Assembly (NCBI RefSeq): GCF_021462225.1
Contig: NC_061795.1
Coordinates: forward strand, 50,336,880 to 50,400,879
Length of the DNA: 64,000 bases
Source: Girardinichthys multiradiatus
Lineage: Eukaryota > Chordata > Actinopteri > Cyprinodontiformes > Goodeidae
Direction of reading: 5' to 3'
The position numbers and the translations under genes are program-made. The notes below the pieces were generated by a model. The model saw only the letters and a list, made by a program, of their open reading frames with translations, searched no databases and was not told where the DNA came from. Positions 36,193 to 46,420 of the stretch are shown here, one piece after another (the first letter of the stretch is position 1; each line of letters starts with the position of its first letter).

Positions 36193-36738
36193 TACAGTTT
36201 ATGTGCTGATAAAAATATTGGTGTGTTCATTACTTATTTTCCCTGCTGTATGTAAGAAGGACATTGTTTTGTTTCCCTGTGTCGAATAAGACAAAAGTGT
36301 TTGAAATATTTTCACCAAGACAATAAGGTGTAATAACAAATTTTGAACGGATTTTATCAGTGAAGTGCAAAAATGTGTGCATTTATTTCTTAAAGGAAGG
36401 AGATATCATGACAAGAAGTTAGTTTGCTCTAAAAGTAGGTGGCTTTGACAATTTCCCTGTGCAATTACAGAGAATGTGTGTGTGTGTGTGTGTGTGTGTA
36501 CAAGTTTCTTTTATCTGTAGCCTACACACATGGACTCAGTACACATCAGGCCCGTTTTCCTGTGTGCAGGGCAGCATATCCTGCTCTCCAAAGCCCAGGA
36601 AATTACTGTCCAGCCAAGCAGAAAACAGGTGCGGCATTTGGACAACTGGACTCACCTGTCTCAAGCCTCTGGCTCAAAAGGCCCTCCCTCTTATAAATGA
36701 AGAAAGCTTTAGATTGCTACACAGAGCAGCTGTATATA
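36193..36738. other. Intronic spacer with a (TG)n tract
   Basis: Contains a pure (TG)n run at 36475-36499. The remainder is non-coding as far as I can see. Confidence 0.6.
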
Positions 36739-37642
36739 CAGGGGTTGAACAATGAAACTAAAACACCTGGTTTTAGACCACAATAATTTATTAGTATGGT
36801 GTAGGGCCTCAATTCGCGGCCAATACAGCGTCAATTCGTCTTGGGAATGACATATACAAGTCCTGCACAGTGGTCAGAGGGATTTTAAGCCATTCTTCTT
36901 GCAGGATAGTGGCCAGGTCACTACGTGATACTGGTGGAGGAAAACGTTTCCTGACTCGCTCCTCCAAAACACCCCAAAGTGGCTCAATAATATTTAGATC
37001 TGGTGACTGTGCAGGCCATGGGAGATGTTCAACTTCACTTTCATGTTCATCAAACCAATCTTTCACCAGTCTTGCTGTGTGTATTGGTGCATTGTCATCC
37101 TGATACACGGCACCACCTTCAGGATACAATGTTTGAACCATTGGATGCACATGGTCCTCAAGAATAGTTCGGTAGTCCTTGGCAGTGACGCGCCCATCTA
37201 GCACAAGTATTGGGCCAAGGGAATGTTTTTTGGATACAATCCGGGTTAGCACCAGAACATCCCTTTCAGACAGCTTCCTCTTGCGTCCATAGTTAGTCCT
37301 GTTGGATGTGGTTCGTCCTTCTTGGTGGTATGCTGACATTACCCTGGATACCGTGGCTCTTGATACATCACAAAGACTTGCTGTCTTGGTCACAGATGCG
37401 CCAGCAAGACGTGCACCAACAATTTGTCCTCTTTTGAACTCTGGTATGTCACCCATAATGCTGTGTGCATTTCAATATTTTGAGCAAAACTGTGCTCTTA
37501 CCCTGCTAATTGAACCTTCACACTCTGCTCTTACTGGTGCAATGTGCAATCAATGAAGACTGGCTACCAGGCTGGTCCAATTTAGCCATGAAACCTCCCA
37601 CACTAAAATGACAGGTGGTTCAGTTTCATTGTCCAATCCCTG
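36739..37642 (-). mobile_element. Tc1-like element with a 366-bp in-frame internal deletion
   Basis: The 904-bp element starts CAGGGGTTG and ends CCAATCCCTG, with TA on both sides (36737-36738 and 37643-37644). The inverted repeats are about 31 bp. It is colinear with the 1270-bp element at 54970-56239 except for one missing block, and 1270 minus 366 is exactly 904. The junction lies at 'CAT', shared by both deletion edges. Both TIRs are kept, so it could have been mobilised in trans. Confidence 0.92.
36809..37456 (-). pseudogene. Shortened Tc1-like transposase (first catalytic Asp region deleted)
   Basis: The open frame has 215 codons. Residues 1-80 are the N-terminal DNA-binding part (GDIPEFKRGQIVGARLAGAS, helix-turn-helix with SRATVSRVMSAY). 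It then jumps from VSKKH to SLGPILVLDGRV, losing 122 codons that held the first catalytic Asp. Residues after that keep QDDNAPIHTA (second Asp) and SPDLNIIEPLWG (Glu), with 36 residues between them. The protein is intact in frame but cannot catalyse transposition. A DNA-binding-only product could in principle act as a repressor; that is speculation. Confidence 0.88.
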
Positions 37643-37775
37643 TAGGTCTATTTTAAAGAATGTATTACTGTATCTAGACCGAATATTAACTCATCCCCAA
37701 ATGTTATTTGGTCTGTTTCTGATTTCTTGGCACCCAGGAACCCCAAGATATTTTTATATTCTATGGGTCTGATCA

Positions 37776-38818
37776 GTGTTCGGAGCAACAGAAGGGACAG
37801 ATGTCAGGCCTGTAGCCCTGACGTCTGTGGTCATGAAATCCTTTGAGCTTCTGGTGTTGAAGCACCTGAAAGACATCACAGGCCCCCTGCTGGACCCCCT
37901 GCAGTTTGCTTACCGAGCAAACAGGTCGGCAGGTGATGCTGTTAACTTAGGTCTACACTTCATCCTGCAACACCTCGACCAACCAGGGACGTACGCCAGG
38001 ATCCTGTTTGTAGACTTCAGCTCGGCCTTCAACACCATCATACCAGACATCCTCCACCAGAAGCTCACCCAGCTCATAGTCCCAGCCTCCACCTGTCAGT
38101 GGATCAACAGCTTCCTGACGGACCGACAGCAGCAGGTGAGACTGGGGAGCATCTTCTCCCGATCCAGATCAATAAGTACTGGTGCCCCCCAGGGGTGTGT
38201 TCTATCCCCACTCCTCTTTTCCCTGTACACAAATGACTGCACCTCATCGGACTCGTCCATGAAGCTCCTTACGTTTGCAGATGACACCACTGTGATTGGA
38301 CTGATCCAGGACGGTGATGAGTCTGCATACAGACAGCAGGTGGATCGGCTGGTACACTGGTGCAGTCAGAACTACCGTATCTATATACTACTGTATCGGC
38401 CGAGAACCACTTCAGGTTCTTAGGAACCACCATCTCTGATGACCTGAGATGGTCTTCACACATAGACACTGTTTGACAGAAGGCCCAGCAGAGACTGTAC
38501 TTCCTGAGGCAACTCAAGAAGTTCAACCTTCCACAGGAACTGTTGGTCATCTTCTCCACTGCCATCATTCAGTCTGTCCTGTCTTCATCCATCTCAGTGT
38601 GTTTTGGATCATCCACAAAACAGGACAGGTCCAGACTGCAACGAATAATCAGGACTGCAGAGAGGATCATCAGGGCTGACCTTCCCTCCATCCAGGACTT
38701 ATACAGGTCTAGGGTCAAGAAAAGAGCTGCTAAAATCTCTGCAGACCCCACACACCCTGCACATAAACTGTTTATAGAGTTTTACCTTCAGGTGGCGCTA
38801 CAGAGCACTGTTCACTAA
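37776..38818 (+). pseudogene. Rex1 RT fragment, truncated and internally deleted
   Basis: Two frames make up the remnant, with the palm domain in the first and the C-terminal QQRLYFLRQLKKF block plus IRTAERIIRADLPSIQDLY in the second. The frame change falls at an internal deletion near 38380-38405. No endonuclease is present. Only the 3' part of the element was copied at insertion. Confidence 0.85.
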
Positions 38819-39061
38819 AACCAGCCGCCACAGAGACAGTTTCTTTCCCCAGGCTGTTTCTCTGTTGAACATTCAATAGAGTACAAAACAACAGCAACAG
38901 ATGTTGCAAATGGACCTTTTTATTTATATATGTGTATATTTATATATGTGTAAATATGTATATTCTTTAATGCAAAAACAAAACCAAAGAGCAAAGTGTA
39001 CCAGAGTCAAATTCCTTGTTTGTATGTACGAACTTGGCAATAAAGCTCATTCTGATTCTGT
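37803..39061 (+). mobile_element. 5'-truncated Rex1 LINE
   Basis: The insert begins abruptly inside the RT ([20 protein letters not shown]). It keeps [42 protein letters not shown] and FADDTTVIGLIQDGDESAYR in the frame 37776-38423. A deletion removes the segment between WCSQN and HFRFLGTTIS, then the C-terminal part (38449-38818) and the 3' UTR follow. The end is AATAAAGCTCATTCTGATTC at about 39042-39061. FADD is intact, unlike the FTDD of the copy at 7.8-10.6 kb. Confidence 0.88.
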
Positions 39062-39323
39062 TTCTACAATAGTTACAATAACATATTGTTATGGTGGGAT
39101 AATTGTTCTGCTTTTACCCCATAATAAAACATACCAACCATAATATTAGGTGTTAGGTGTGGCAGTACAAACCACAACCCCATACTGGATCCGCTTTATT
39201 TCTAAGAAATTATGGTTGATGGTCACAGTGGTTTGCAAAGAAGATGGCTGTCGTGCTGCAGTCACACTGTCTGGCATGTCCTGTGTGTTTGCTACCCAAG
39301 CTTTTTAAAAGTACAAAAAGATC

Positions 39324-40163
39324 ATGGCATACGTCATCAACCTATTTGTTATTTGCCTTTATACTCTATTTGTTGGTGTGCGAACTTGTCATCGAAGAAT
39401 GGATGAAAATCAGGTTATCTGCCTGATCAAGAGGTCTCAACACTTTCTGTTTACCAAAATACTGGATGATGGCCATGTAAGATCACCTCAGGATAAAAAT
39501 GGACAATCCTCTAAACCACTCTTGGGTATTGTACAGTTTCTATTGATATTGATCTTGGCTGGTGATGTTGAGATAAATCATGGTCCTGTGTTACCTCTGC
39601 TGCCTGAAACTACATCTCAACTAACTGGGCTTCCACCTCAGCCAGCTGGGCTTCTACCTAAGCTAGCTGGGCCTCCAACTCACCTAGCTGAGTTTTCACC
39701 TCAGCTAGCTGGGCTTCTACCTTTGCTGCGTGGGTTTCCACCTCTGCTGCCTGGGCCACTACCTCTGCTGCCTAGGTTTCCACCTCTGTTGTTTGGGCCC
39801 TTACCTCAACTAGCTGGGTTTCCACCTGTGCTGTCTGGGCCTCCACCTTTGCTAACTGGACTTCTACCTCAGCTAGCTGGACCTCCATCTCCATTGCCTT
39901 GGCTTCCACCTCAGCCAGCTGGACCTCCACCTCCGTTGCCTGGGTCTCCACCTGAGCTAACTGGACTTCCACCTCAGCTAGATGGGCCGCCACCACTACC
40001 AGTGGGACCTCTACCACTGCTAGCAGTTCTTTCAGACACCATCAGCAATGTTGCGGAGAGTGAGTCCAAGAGTAGGTTATGCCCCAGGAACCCTGTGTTC
40101 AAAAAACAACGATCTGCAAATCTATACTGCCCCCTTAACCAAGCTGAGGGAGCCACAACATAA
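39324..40163 (+). pseudogene. N-terminal ORF of the CR1/L2-type LINE with 2A-like motif and heptad repeats
   Basis: The 279-codon frame has a hydrophobic N-terminus (YVINLFVICLYTLFVGV). A second hydrophobic run then leads into the motif GDVEINHGP (39561-39587). The consensus of 2A peptides is D-V/I-E-x-N-P-G-P, and 2A-like motifs at this point are documented for some APE-type LINEs. Here the critical Pro of NPGP is His, so ribosome skipping would be lost. Residues 96-235 are 20 repeats of a 7-residue Pro/Leu-rich unit. After about 40050 the protein should continue in the endonuclease frame. The repeat-rich segment is not something I know from the family. Confidence 0.65.
39609..40028. repeat. 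Minisatellite, 20 units of 21 bp without indels
   Basis: Each unit resembles CTTCCACCTCAGCTAGCTGGG with substitutions only; the phase is kept exactly for 420 bp. On the plus strand each unit codes for a GLPPQLA-like heptad. On the minus strand each unit codes for an AEVEVQL-like heptad (ORF 40017-39772), the pattern of a coiled coil. Units with CTGCCT in place of TAGCTG cluster in the middle, suggesting unit-level expansion. Confidence 0.93.
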
Positions 40164-42340
40164 GCCAAGAGATCTGCTTGGTGGACATTTAAATATTAGA
40201 AGAATTTTGCCCAAGTGTGACCAAATTCATCACTTACTAAGAAATTTGAACCTGGACTTTTTATATTTGTCTGAGACCTGGCTAAATATCAATTCACCGA
40301 TGGCTGGATTGCATGTACCAGGCTACAATATCTCTCGGAAAGACCGTGTGGGAAATCTGAGTGGAGGGGTAATATTTTATGTAAGGGAACACTTAAAGTG
40401 CAAACAGATAGAATGGGTCAGTGTACACAACCTTGAATGTATTGGTCTTAAAATAGCTCTCGCTCCACAAATGTCAATAACGCTGATTGGGATATATAGA
40501 CCTCCATCAGCCTCAAGTGCTTTCTATGTGAGCTTCAGAAGTTATCTTGCTTGAAGATTTAAATATAAATTGGCTCGACAAATCGGTTCGGAGACAGTTA
40601 AAATCATTATTGACAAATTTTAACTTTACTAAATTAATTAAAGGTCCTACTAGACTAACTATTTCCTCTGAAACATGCAGAGATGTTGTCTTTTCTAATA
40701 AGTGTGAAATAATTCAAGACGTTCAATATGACCACAGGTCTGTCAGACCATAATTTCATTCTGTTCTCAAAAAAGCTATTTAAAAATAGATTCTCTTGTA
40801 CTAAGAAAACAATATCAGAACAGTTGAGAGTACCGAGGAGGGAGATCCCAAATTTGACTCAGGCGCTAATCAATATCAATTGGGATAACTATCTCACCCA
40901 TAATTATGTTAGTGACAATTGTGATGTATTCATGACCGTTATCCAGGACACAATGTCTGCATTTACTAGAAAAATCAAAGCGAAACCATTAAAAAAGAAT
41001 CACCTCCTGTGGTTGAATGAAACCATACGAACATTACTGAAAAAACGAGATCATGCTCTTATCACTTAAAACGGAAAGGGTGAATGATAGAAAGACATTT
41101 ACTTCTATTAGAAATAAGGTGGTAAAGGAAATTCAATCCGCAAAAGCAATTTTTTTTATTAATGTAATTAGTACTGCAAGAGACAATGTTAAAGATATCT
41201 GGATAAATATTAAAAAACTATGGGAAATGGTATAGTGCACAGAGAAATTAGGGAGCTTCAACTAGAAAAAGTCATTCATGATCCAAGGGACATTGCAACA
41301 ACTTTGAACGATTATTTTATAGACTCAGTTAAAAAACTGACTCGAAACAATTGCCCCCATATAGAATGTCACTCACCAATGCCACTAAACGCCGACAAAT
41401 CCTTTCTGAATTTGTGCGTTTTGTCACAGTCACAAGTTGATAAAGTTGTGTGTGGCCTTAAAAGCTCTAAAGCCAAAGATGCATTTTGTATGAATGTAAC
41501 ATTTCTAAAGTATCACAAAGAATCTTTCATCACACCATTAATTAATATTATAAATAAATCCACGAATGAAAGTTCCTTCCCTGAACCCTGGAAGTGCTCT
41601 GTCATTACACCAGTCTTTAAGTCAGGTAATCCTGCGATAGCCAGCAATTACAGACCGATAAGCATACTTCCAGCAGTCTCAAAAGGAAAAATAGTAGCGG
41701 AGCAAATTGTAGATCATCTTAACAATAGTCCATATACCTTGAACAGGATGTAGTTGGGCTTTAGAAAACATCATTCTACTGAGCGGGCGGTTTGTTTCTT
41801 TTTAGAAAACATAAAATCAAAATTGGATGCAGGTGGTGTCATTGGTGCTGTTTTCATAGATCTCAGAAAAGCGTTGACACCTTTGATCACCAGATACTGC
41901 TTACTAAATTGTCTATTTTTACCTTTTCCCCAAGTACTCTGAACTGGATTGAATCATATATATCTGCAAGATCACAGTGTGTTAGGATACAGAACATGAG
42001 GTCAACATCACACAACAACAATCTTGGGGTACCGCAGGGGTCAGTGCTAGGTCCACTGCTTTTCAGTTTGTTTATAAATGATCTGCCAAGTTGTTGTCCT
42101 TTGAATGTAATCTGCCAAATGTATGCTGATGATGCTGTTCTATATGTCCGTGCAAAGGATAAAAAACATGCTGTGCTGGAGTTTGCAGATGCTATGATAA
42201 ATGTATATAACTGGCTTAAGAAATCCCAACTATGCTTGAACATATCCAAGACCATGTGTATGTACTTCTCAAAAAGAGCAAATACTGACAGTGATCCTAA
42301 CTTTTGTGTGCAAGGTAAAACAATTGATGTTGTACAATAG
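40160..42340 (+). pseudogene. CR1/L2-type endonuclease-reverse transcriptase, frameshifted
   Basis: The endonuclease part (40048-40554) has LNIRRILPKCDQI, LYLSETWLN, GGVIFYVREHL and LIGIYRPPSAS. A stop at 40552-40554 precedes LEDLNINWLD, where GDFNINWL is expected. The RT part has FINVISTARDNVKDIW, ITPVFKSGNPAIASNYRPIS, then a stop at 41751-41753, GFRKHHSTERAV, VFIDLRKA (FDT lost), GVPQGSVLGPLLFSLFINDL and YADDAVLY with YADD at 42122-42133. The C-terminal region (42340-42960) is recognisable but full of stops. Catalytic RT residues remain only in part. Confidence 0.78.
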
Positions 42341-43372
42341 TTTAAATACTTAGAAATCACTCTTGACTCACAACTTCTTTTTAAACTACAGATAAAAAAA
42401 TATTGTGAACAGAATTAAGTTTAACTTGTCCAATTTTAGGTTTATTAGACACAATCTAACTCTTTAGTCAGCAAAATTGTATTTTGATACTATTATCATG
42501 TCCCACATGTCCTATTGCATAACAAGTTGGACATCAGCCTGTAAGATGACACTAAAGCCGGTTGAAACAGTTTATAAACAAGCTCTGAAAATATTGGATA
42601 AAAAACCAAAAACGTAGCATCACTGTCAGATATTAAAAAAACATCAGCGCTTAAACTGGGACAATACTCTTAAATATATTGATGCTATCTTGATTTACAA
42701 AATCTTCCACGGTAAAGCACCTCCTCCGTTACAAGAATTTGTGAAAAAAACTCAAACAGATCTGAGCTGGTTCTAGAGGTGACTGTGTAGTTCCTTTTAG
42801 AAAGAGTGCCTTTAGTCAAGCCACTTTTTATGTTCGTGCTTCTCACACCTGGAATTCAGTACCAAACTTAATACGTGAACTTCTGACTCTGACCTCTTTT
42901 ACCAAACATCTTAAAGCTTGGCTATTGGAAGAACAGTACTGTTGCCACAACCATGCCTAAACTTGTATGTTTGTCTATTACTAGCATATACTTTCTGCAC
43001 CCTGCACTTCCATCTTTTGATATTTAATTTTAGCTTTTTAACACTAGTAAAATACGTATGGTCCCCTGACACACTTGGCCTGTATGTTATGATCCACTAT
43101 ATTTTTCATTGTTCTTGCTTCTCTTTCTATTTTTATCCTATTGTTTTTAAGGAACTTTTATCTCTCTGCGGACTTAGTCTACCTGCTTATATTGCTCACA
43201 GCCATGATGGCTTACTATTCTAATTGTTGTTTTATTGATTTTATTACTTTATGTTGTTGATTCAACCTGCCGAAGGGACTACAGATGGAAATTAGCCGTT
43301 GGCTATAGTTTGGCATATTTACATGTACATGTCCATTAATATGCATTGTCCCCCTCTTTTTAAAATAAACTC

Positions 43373-43904
43373 AAACAGAAGTTTAAAGTACATGGTCTCA
43401 GGGTCAAATGATCATCTCTTTGAAAACAGTTGTTCCACACGCACATTGTTTATTATGATTATTATTCAAAATCCTCAGCAGAACAAAACTGCTACCTAGA
43501 TGTAGCATAAGAGATAAAAAGAGCTGATAACTGTGCTATCTGTACATTAGGCTGCACTGCATTAGGTTCAAATCCTGCAAAGACAGCAAACAAGTAATTA
43601 TGATTATTTTTTCAATGTGCTTGCAAAATTAAAAGCTTGAAGCAATTTATTGCTCACTCTGTTATGAGTTTTAACACTAATCCAAGAAATATTCCCTGTA
43701 ATGCTTGCACTAGCACATTTGTAGTGTATGTGATTTCTTCCTAAATAGGGGATAGGTAGATATTATCTGGATTTTATTAGAATCAGTGTATTGCAAACAA
43801 GGGGAACTGCATGCCATTGAAAATCATTGAGATTATAGGATTTGATCAGACACACAGAACATTTTTTACTTTCTTTTTATAGCTGTAGATTCTTTTTTTC
43901 TAGA
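43373..43904. other. Intronic, nothing recognised
   Basis: AT-rich spacer without motifs. Confidence 0.45.
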
Positions 43905-44100
43905 TTTATTTTATGGCCTTTATTCAGTCATTTTTCTTTAAAGTAGGCAGACAGGAAAAGAGGTGGAACACCTGCAGCACAGGCCCCTGTGGTCGGAACT
44001 CGGACCCAGAGGACAGCCGTGTCGAGGGCTGAAGCTCCTTTTTTCATGGGCTGCGCTCTCTACCCTGGCACTGCGCTCTCTACACTGGCACCATGCTAGC
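43905..44100 (-). repeat. Probable tRNA-derived SINE
   Basis: The minus strand shows an A-box-like stretch (complement of GCGCTCTCTACCCTGGCAC, about 44047-44085). It also has a good B-box, GGGTCCGAGTTCC (complement of 43995-44007), at tRNA-like spacing, followed by a tail. Similar sequences that include GGACTCGAACC and GCTCTACC.CTGAGC are common in fish. The A-box region is duplicated as two 20-bp copies (about 44050-44089). Pol III transcription from this copy is unlikely because the A-box has drifted. Confidence 0.5.
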
Positions 44101-45004
44101 AAATCCCCCTAACTGTAGATTAAACTTATTCTGAAGGATGTATTTACACCATACTAAGACTGCACCACATTATAAATAAGACAGAACACAAATGTTCTTT
44201 TTAGAGTGTTGGATAGGTCATTTGGTGTGCATCAGGAATGCACTACCCTCCCAATTATGTATGATTGAGCATGAAAGTTCCCCGAGTGTAGTTAAGTTTG
44301 GACAAAATGTCTGTGGTGAAATCCTGTCTCTGGGTCCTGGAATGTTCATGGAGGAGTCTGGCAGTAATAGTGATATGAGAAGTAAGACATGAACACCTGG
44401 GTGACTTGGTCATCAGAAAATAATTTATTTTAATGCTTTAGGAACAGCAGCTATACAAATGATACCCTAATACCCTGGCTGCAACAGACAGAATGTCACC
44501 AAGCAGCTGAAAGATACCATTCAGCTTACCACCCACAGAACAAAAGAATACCAATCATGAGCTCCTTGAACAAAGAGAGTGCTATGTGCTCTCCTCCCTG
44601 TTGGAATGAGCTTCTCTGATGGGAAGAAACACACACAGCCCTAAATTGGGCATATAAGGCGGGTGCTTAATTTCAGGCTTCAGACCCTCAGAGTAATTAC
44701 TTTAGGAAAAACACAAATATTTGAAAGATGTACACAAAGGGCTTTATCTTGATAATAGCCTGCAAAGAAAACCTCTCACTTGCATCCCATCATGTAGCTG
44801 ATAAAAGCAGGGGTGCTTTCTCATCCATAGTAGGGCTGAATCTGATGATTCAGGTGCAGAAACAGTCAATATTTCAGAGCAAATTTCACAAATTCTAAGG
44901 AAACATCTTAGTGCTGGATCTGATACCCTTGGCAGTAGGATTGTATGAATGTATGAATTAATGAATGTATGTTATTTCTATTTTAAACATGACTGAACAT
45001 GACT
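44101..45004. other. Intronic, nothing recognised
   Basis: No coding or transposon feature I can support. A short imperfect (ATGA)n-like run lies at about 44941-44970. Confidence 0.45.
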
Positions 45005-45178
45005 GGTTGGTTAGTTGGTCCTTCTAAGTGTGACTGAGTGTAAGAATGGTTGTCTTTCCTGTGATTGGCTGGCATCCTGTCCAGGTATACCCCACCTCTT
45101 GCCCACTGATCACTGGAAATAAGCACCAGTTCCCCTGCAATCCTGCAAGGATAAGCTGGTACAAACAATGGATGGATG
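45005..45178 (+). repeat. Short interspersed repeat with an RTE-type 3' tail
   Basis: CTGTGATTGGCTGGCATCCT and GTATACCCCACCTCTTGCCC are words of a very common fish short repeat. It ends AAGGATAAGCTGGTACAAAC and then ATGGATGGATG, the same GGATAAGCGG...(GGAT)n ending used by the RTE/Rex3 copies at 7.3 and 23.7 kb. This suggests mobilisation by RTE machinery. Confidence 0.65.
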
Positions 45179-45476
45179 TATAGATAGATTTTTTGCTCTG
45201 CATATTATGTAAAAAGATCTCTAAATTTTATGTGACATTAAAAAAAATGGTATGCTGCTGATTCTAGTAAATGAACTAGGCTAATTGACCTTGTGTGTAA
45301 TGTTCATTGTGGCTGTAGTGTGCTTTTGTATGTTCCCCCATATCTACACACAGAAATTTCAGGATGATAAAGCCATCAAACAATAGAGTCCTTTTTTATT
45401 CCTGGTGTAACACGTGCCTTGTTTTTGCCTTCCAGCAGATTTTATAGTGTAACATCCCCCCTGGAGTGTCGTGGTT
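45179..45476. other. Intronic, nothing recognised
   Basis: No feature seen. Confidence 0.4.
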
Positions 45477-46089
45477 CCAGGCAATTTCCTGACCCACATG
45501 CAGAATCAAAACTCAAAGACAGAATGAACCTAAAATATTTATTCGTTCACCAAGCAAGGAACGAAGACAGAAATGACTGAGGGACTGCTATTTGGGCTTT
45601 GGTAATGCCTTTAAAAAGAGAGGAGTGATGGATTTAATATTGGAAAGCTAAGAGCTTACTGACATAGTCAAAGGAGGCAGGTTTGGAAAGGTAGTCGAGA
45701 TCCTGGTGGTGCTCCACCACTGCTGGAGTTGCAGTGAGTTTCAAAGAAGTCTCCAAAAGGAAGGTCATTCAATGGAGGTTTGAGATCTGAGTTTAAGTGT
45801 CAGAGAGCAGGCACGCAGGTGACAGTTGATGACACTGCTGTTCTAAAAGGAGTTGTGATAATTCTCTGGTGCAATCCGTGACAGAAGAGCTTGAGGCAGC
45901 GGCCATTAAGAATGGCATGACCTGAGAGATACAAGAAGACTTGAGCTTAAAGCAGACAAGATCAAAGCCATAAACTATTCTTTCAAAACAGGTTTCACAA
46001 GGAAATACAGGCTGGCTTGAGTCTACCGCAAAGGCTGAGCATCAGAACTCGTCTTCAAGCAGTAGCATGAATCCCCAGCAATCGTGACA
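45477..46089 (-). mobile_element. Possible solo LTR
   Basis: The 613-bp block runs from TGTCGTGGTTCC to ATCGTGACA, so it begins TG and ends CA with short inverted termini. An AATAAA signal occurs on the minus strand (complement of TTTATT near 45540), which gives the orientation. The flanking five bases (TGGAG and GAAGG) do not match, so the target duplication is not confirmed. It could instead be a DNA transposon or chance ends. Confidence 0.35.
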
Positions 46090-46194
46090 GAAGGTTTCAA
46101 CAGCACTCTCCAACAAAGATCCTCTAAGAAGAGAGGACCCTCACTTCACTCACACAAAGATACATGCACACATCGTGACACAGAGATCTACACC

Positions 46195-46420
46195 AGGGGT
46201 TCCCAAAGTGGGGGTCGGGACCCCGGGAACTCACGAGATGATCCTCAGAATCATCATGATGACCCCTGAGGATATGGAGGGCCAAAAAGAACAAAATTAA
46301 ATAAATATATCACAAAAAATGAATAAATAAATGTGTATTCACTCAAAAATTCACTCTATAGATATTTATTAAATAAGATATTTATTAAATAAGTAAATAT
46401 AGAGTGAAATAATTATATGT
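46195..46420 (+). mobile_element. hAT-type transposon end
   Basis: CAGGGGTTCCCAAAGTGGGG from 46195 matches the terminal inverted repeat of many vertebrate non-autonomous hAT elements. The opposite end (CCCCACTTTGGGAACCCCTG) is absent from the following kilobases, so the copy is truncated. AT-rich interior sequence follows, including a small palindrome at 46350-46408. Confidence 0.65.

Larger units (their letters stand above)
39150..43372 (+). mobile_element. CR1/L2-type LINE, near full length, decayed
   Basis: A 4.2-kb element holds an N-terminal ORF with a 2A-like motif and a heptad minisatellite, then endonuclease, RT with YADD, a C-terminal region and a 3' UTR. The 3' UTR has the GATTCAACCTGCC, GGGACTACAGATGGAAATTA and TTGGCTATA words found on many fish CR1/L2-type copies. 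The 5' boundary is a guess; it begins close behind the Rex1 3' end. It is distinct from all other LINEs here in RT sequence and 3' end. About six frame changes or stops prevent expression. Confidence 0.75.

Noticed and set aside
36439..36755. Overlapping plus-strand ORFs with Cys-Val runs
   Set aside because: They are generated by the TG microsatellite. No domain and no splice support.
39772..40017. Minus-strand 81-codon coiled-coil-like ORF
   Set aside because: It is the antisense of a 21-bp coding minisatellite in a LINE, with no promoter or splice context. It is kept only as a property of the repeat.
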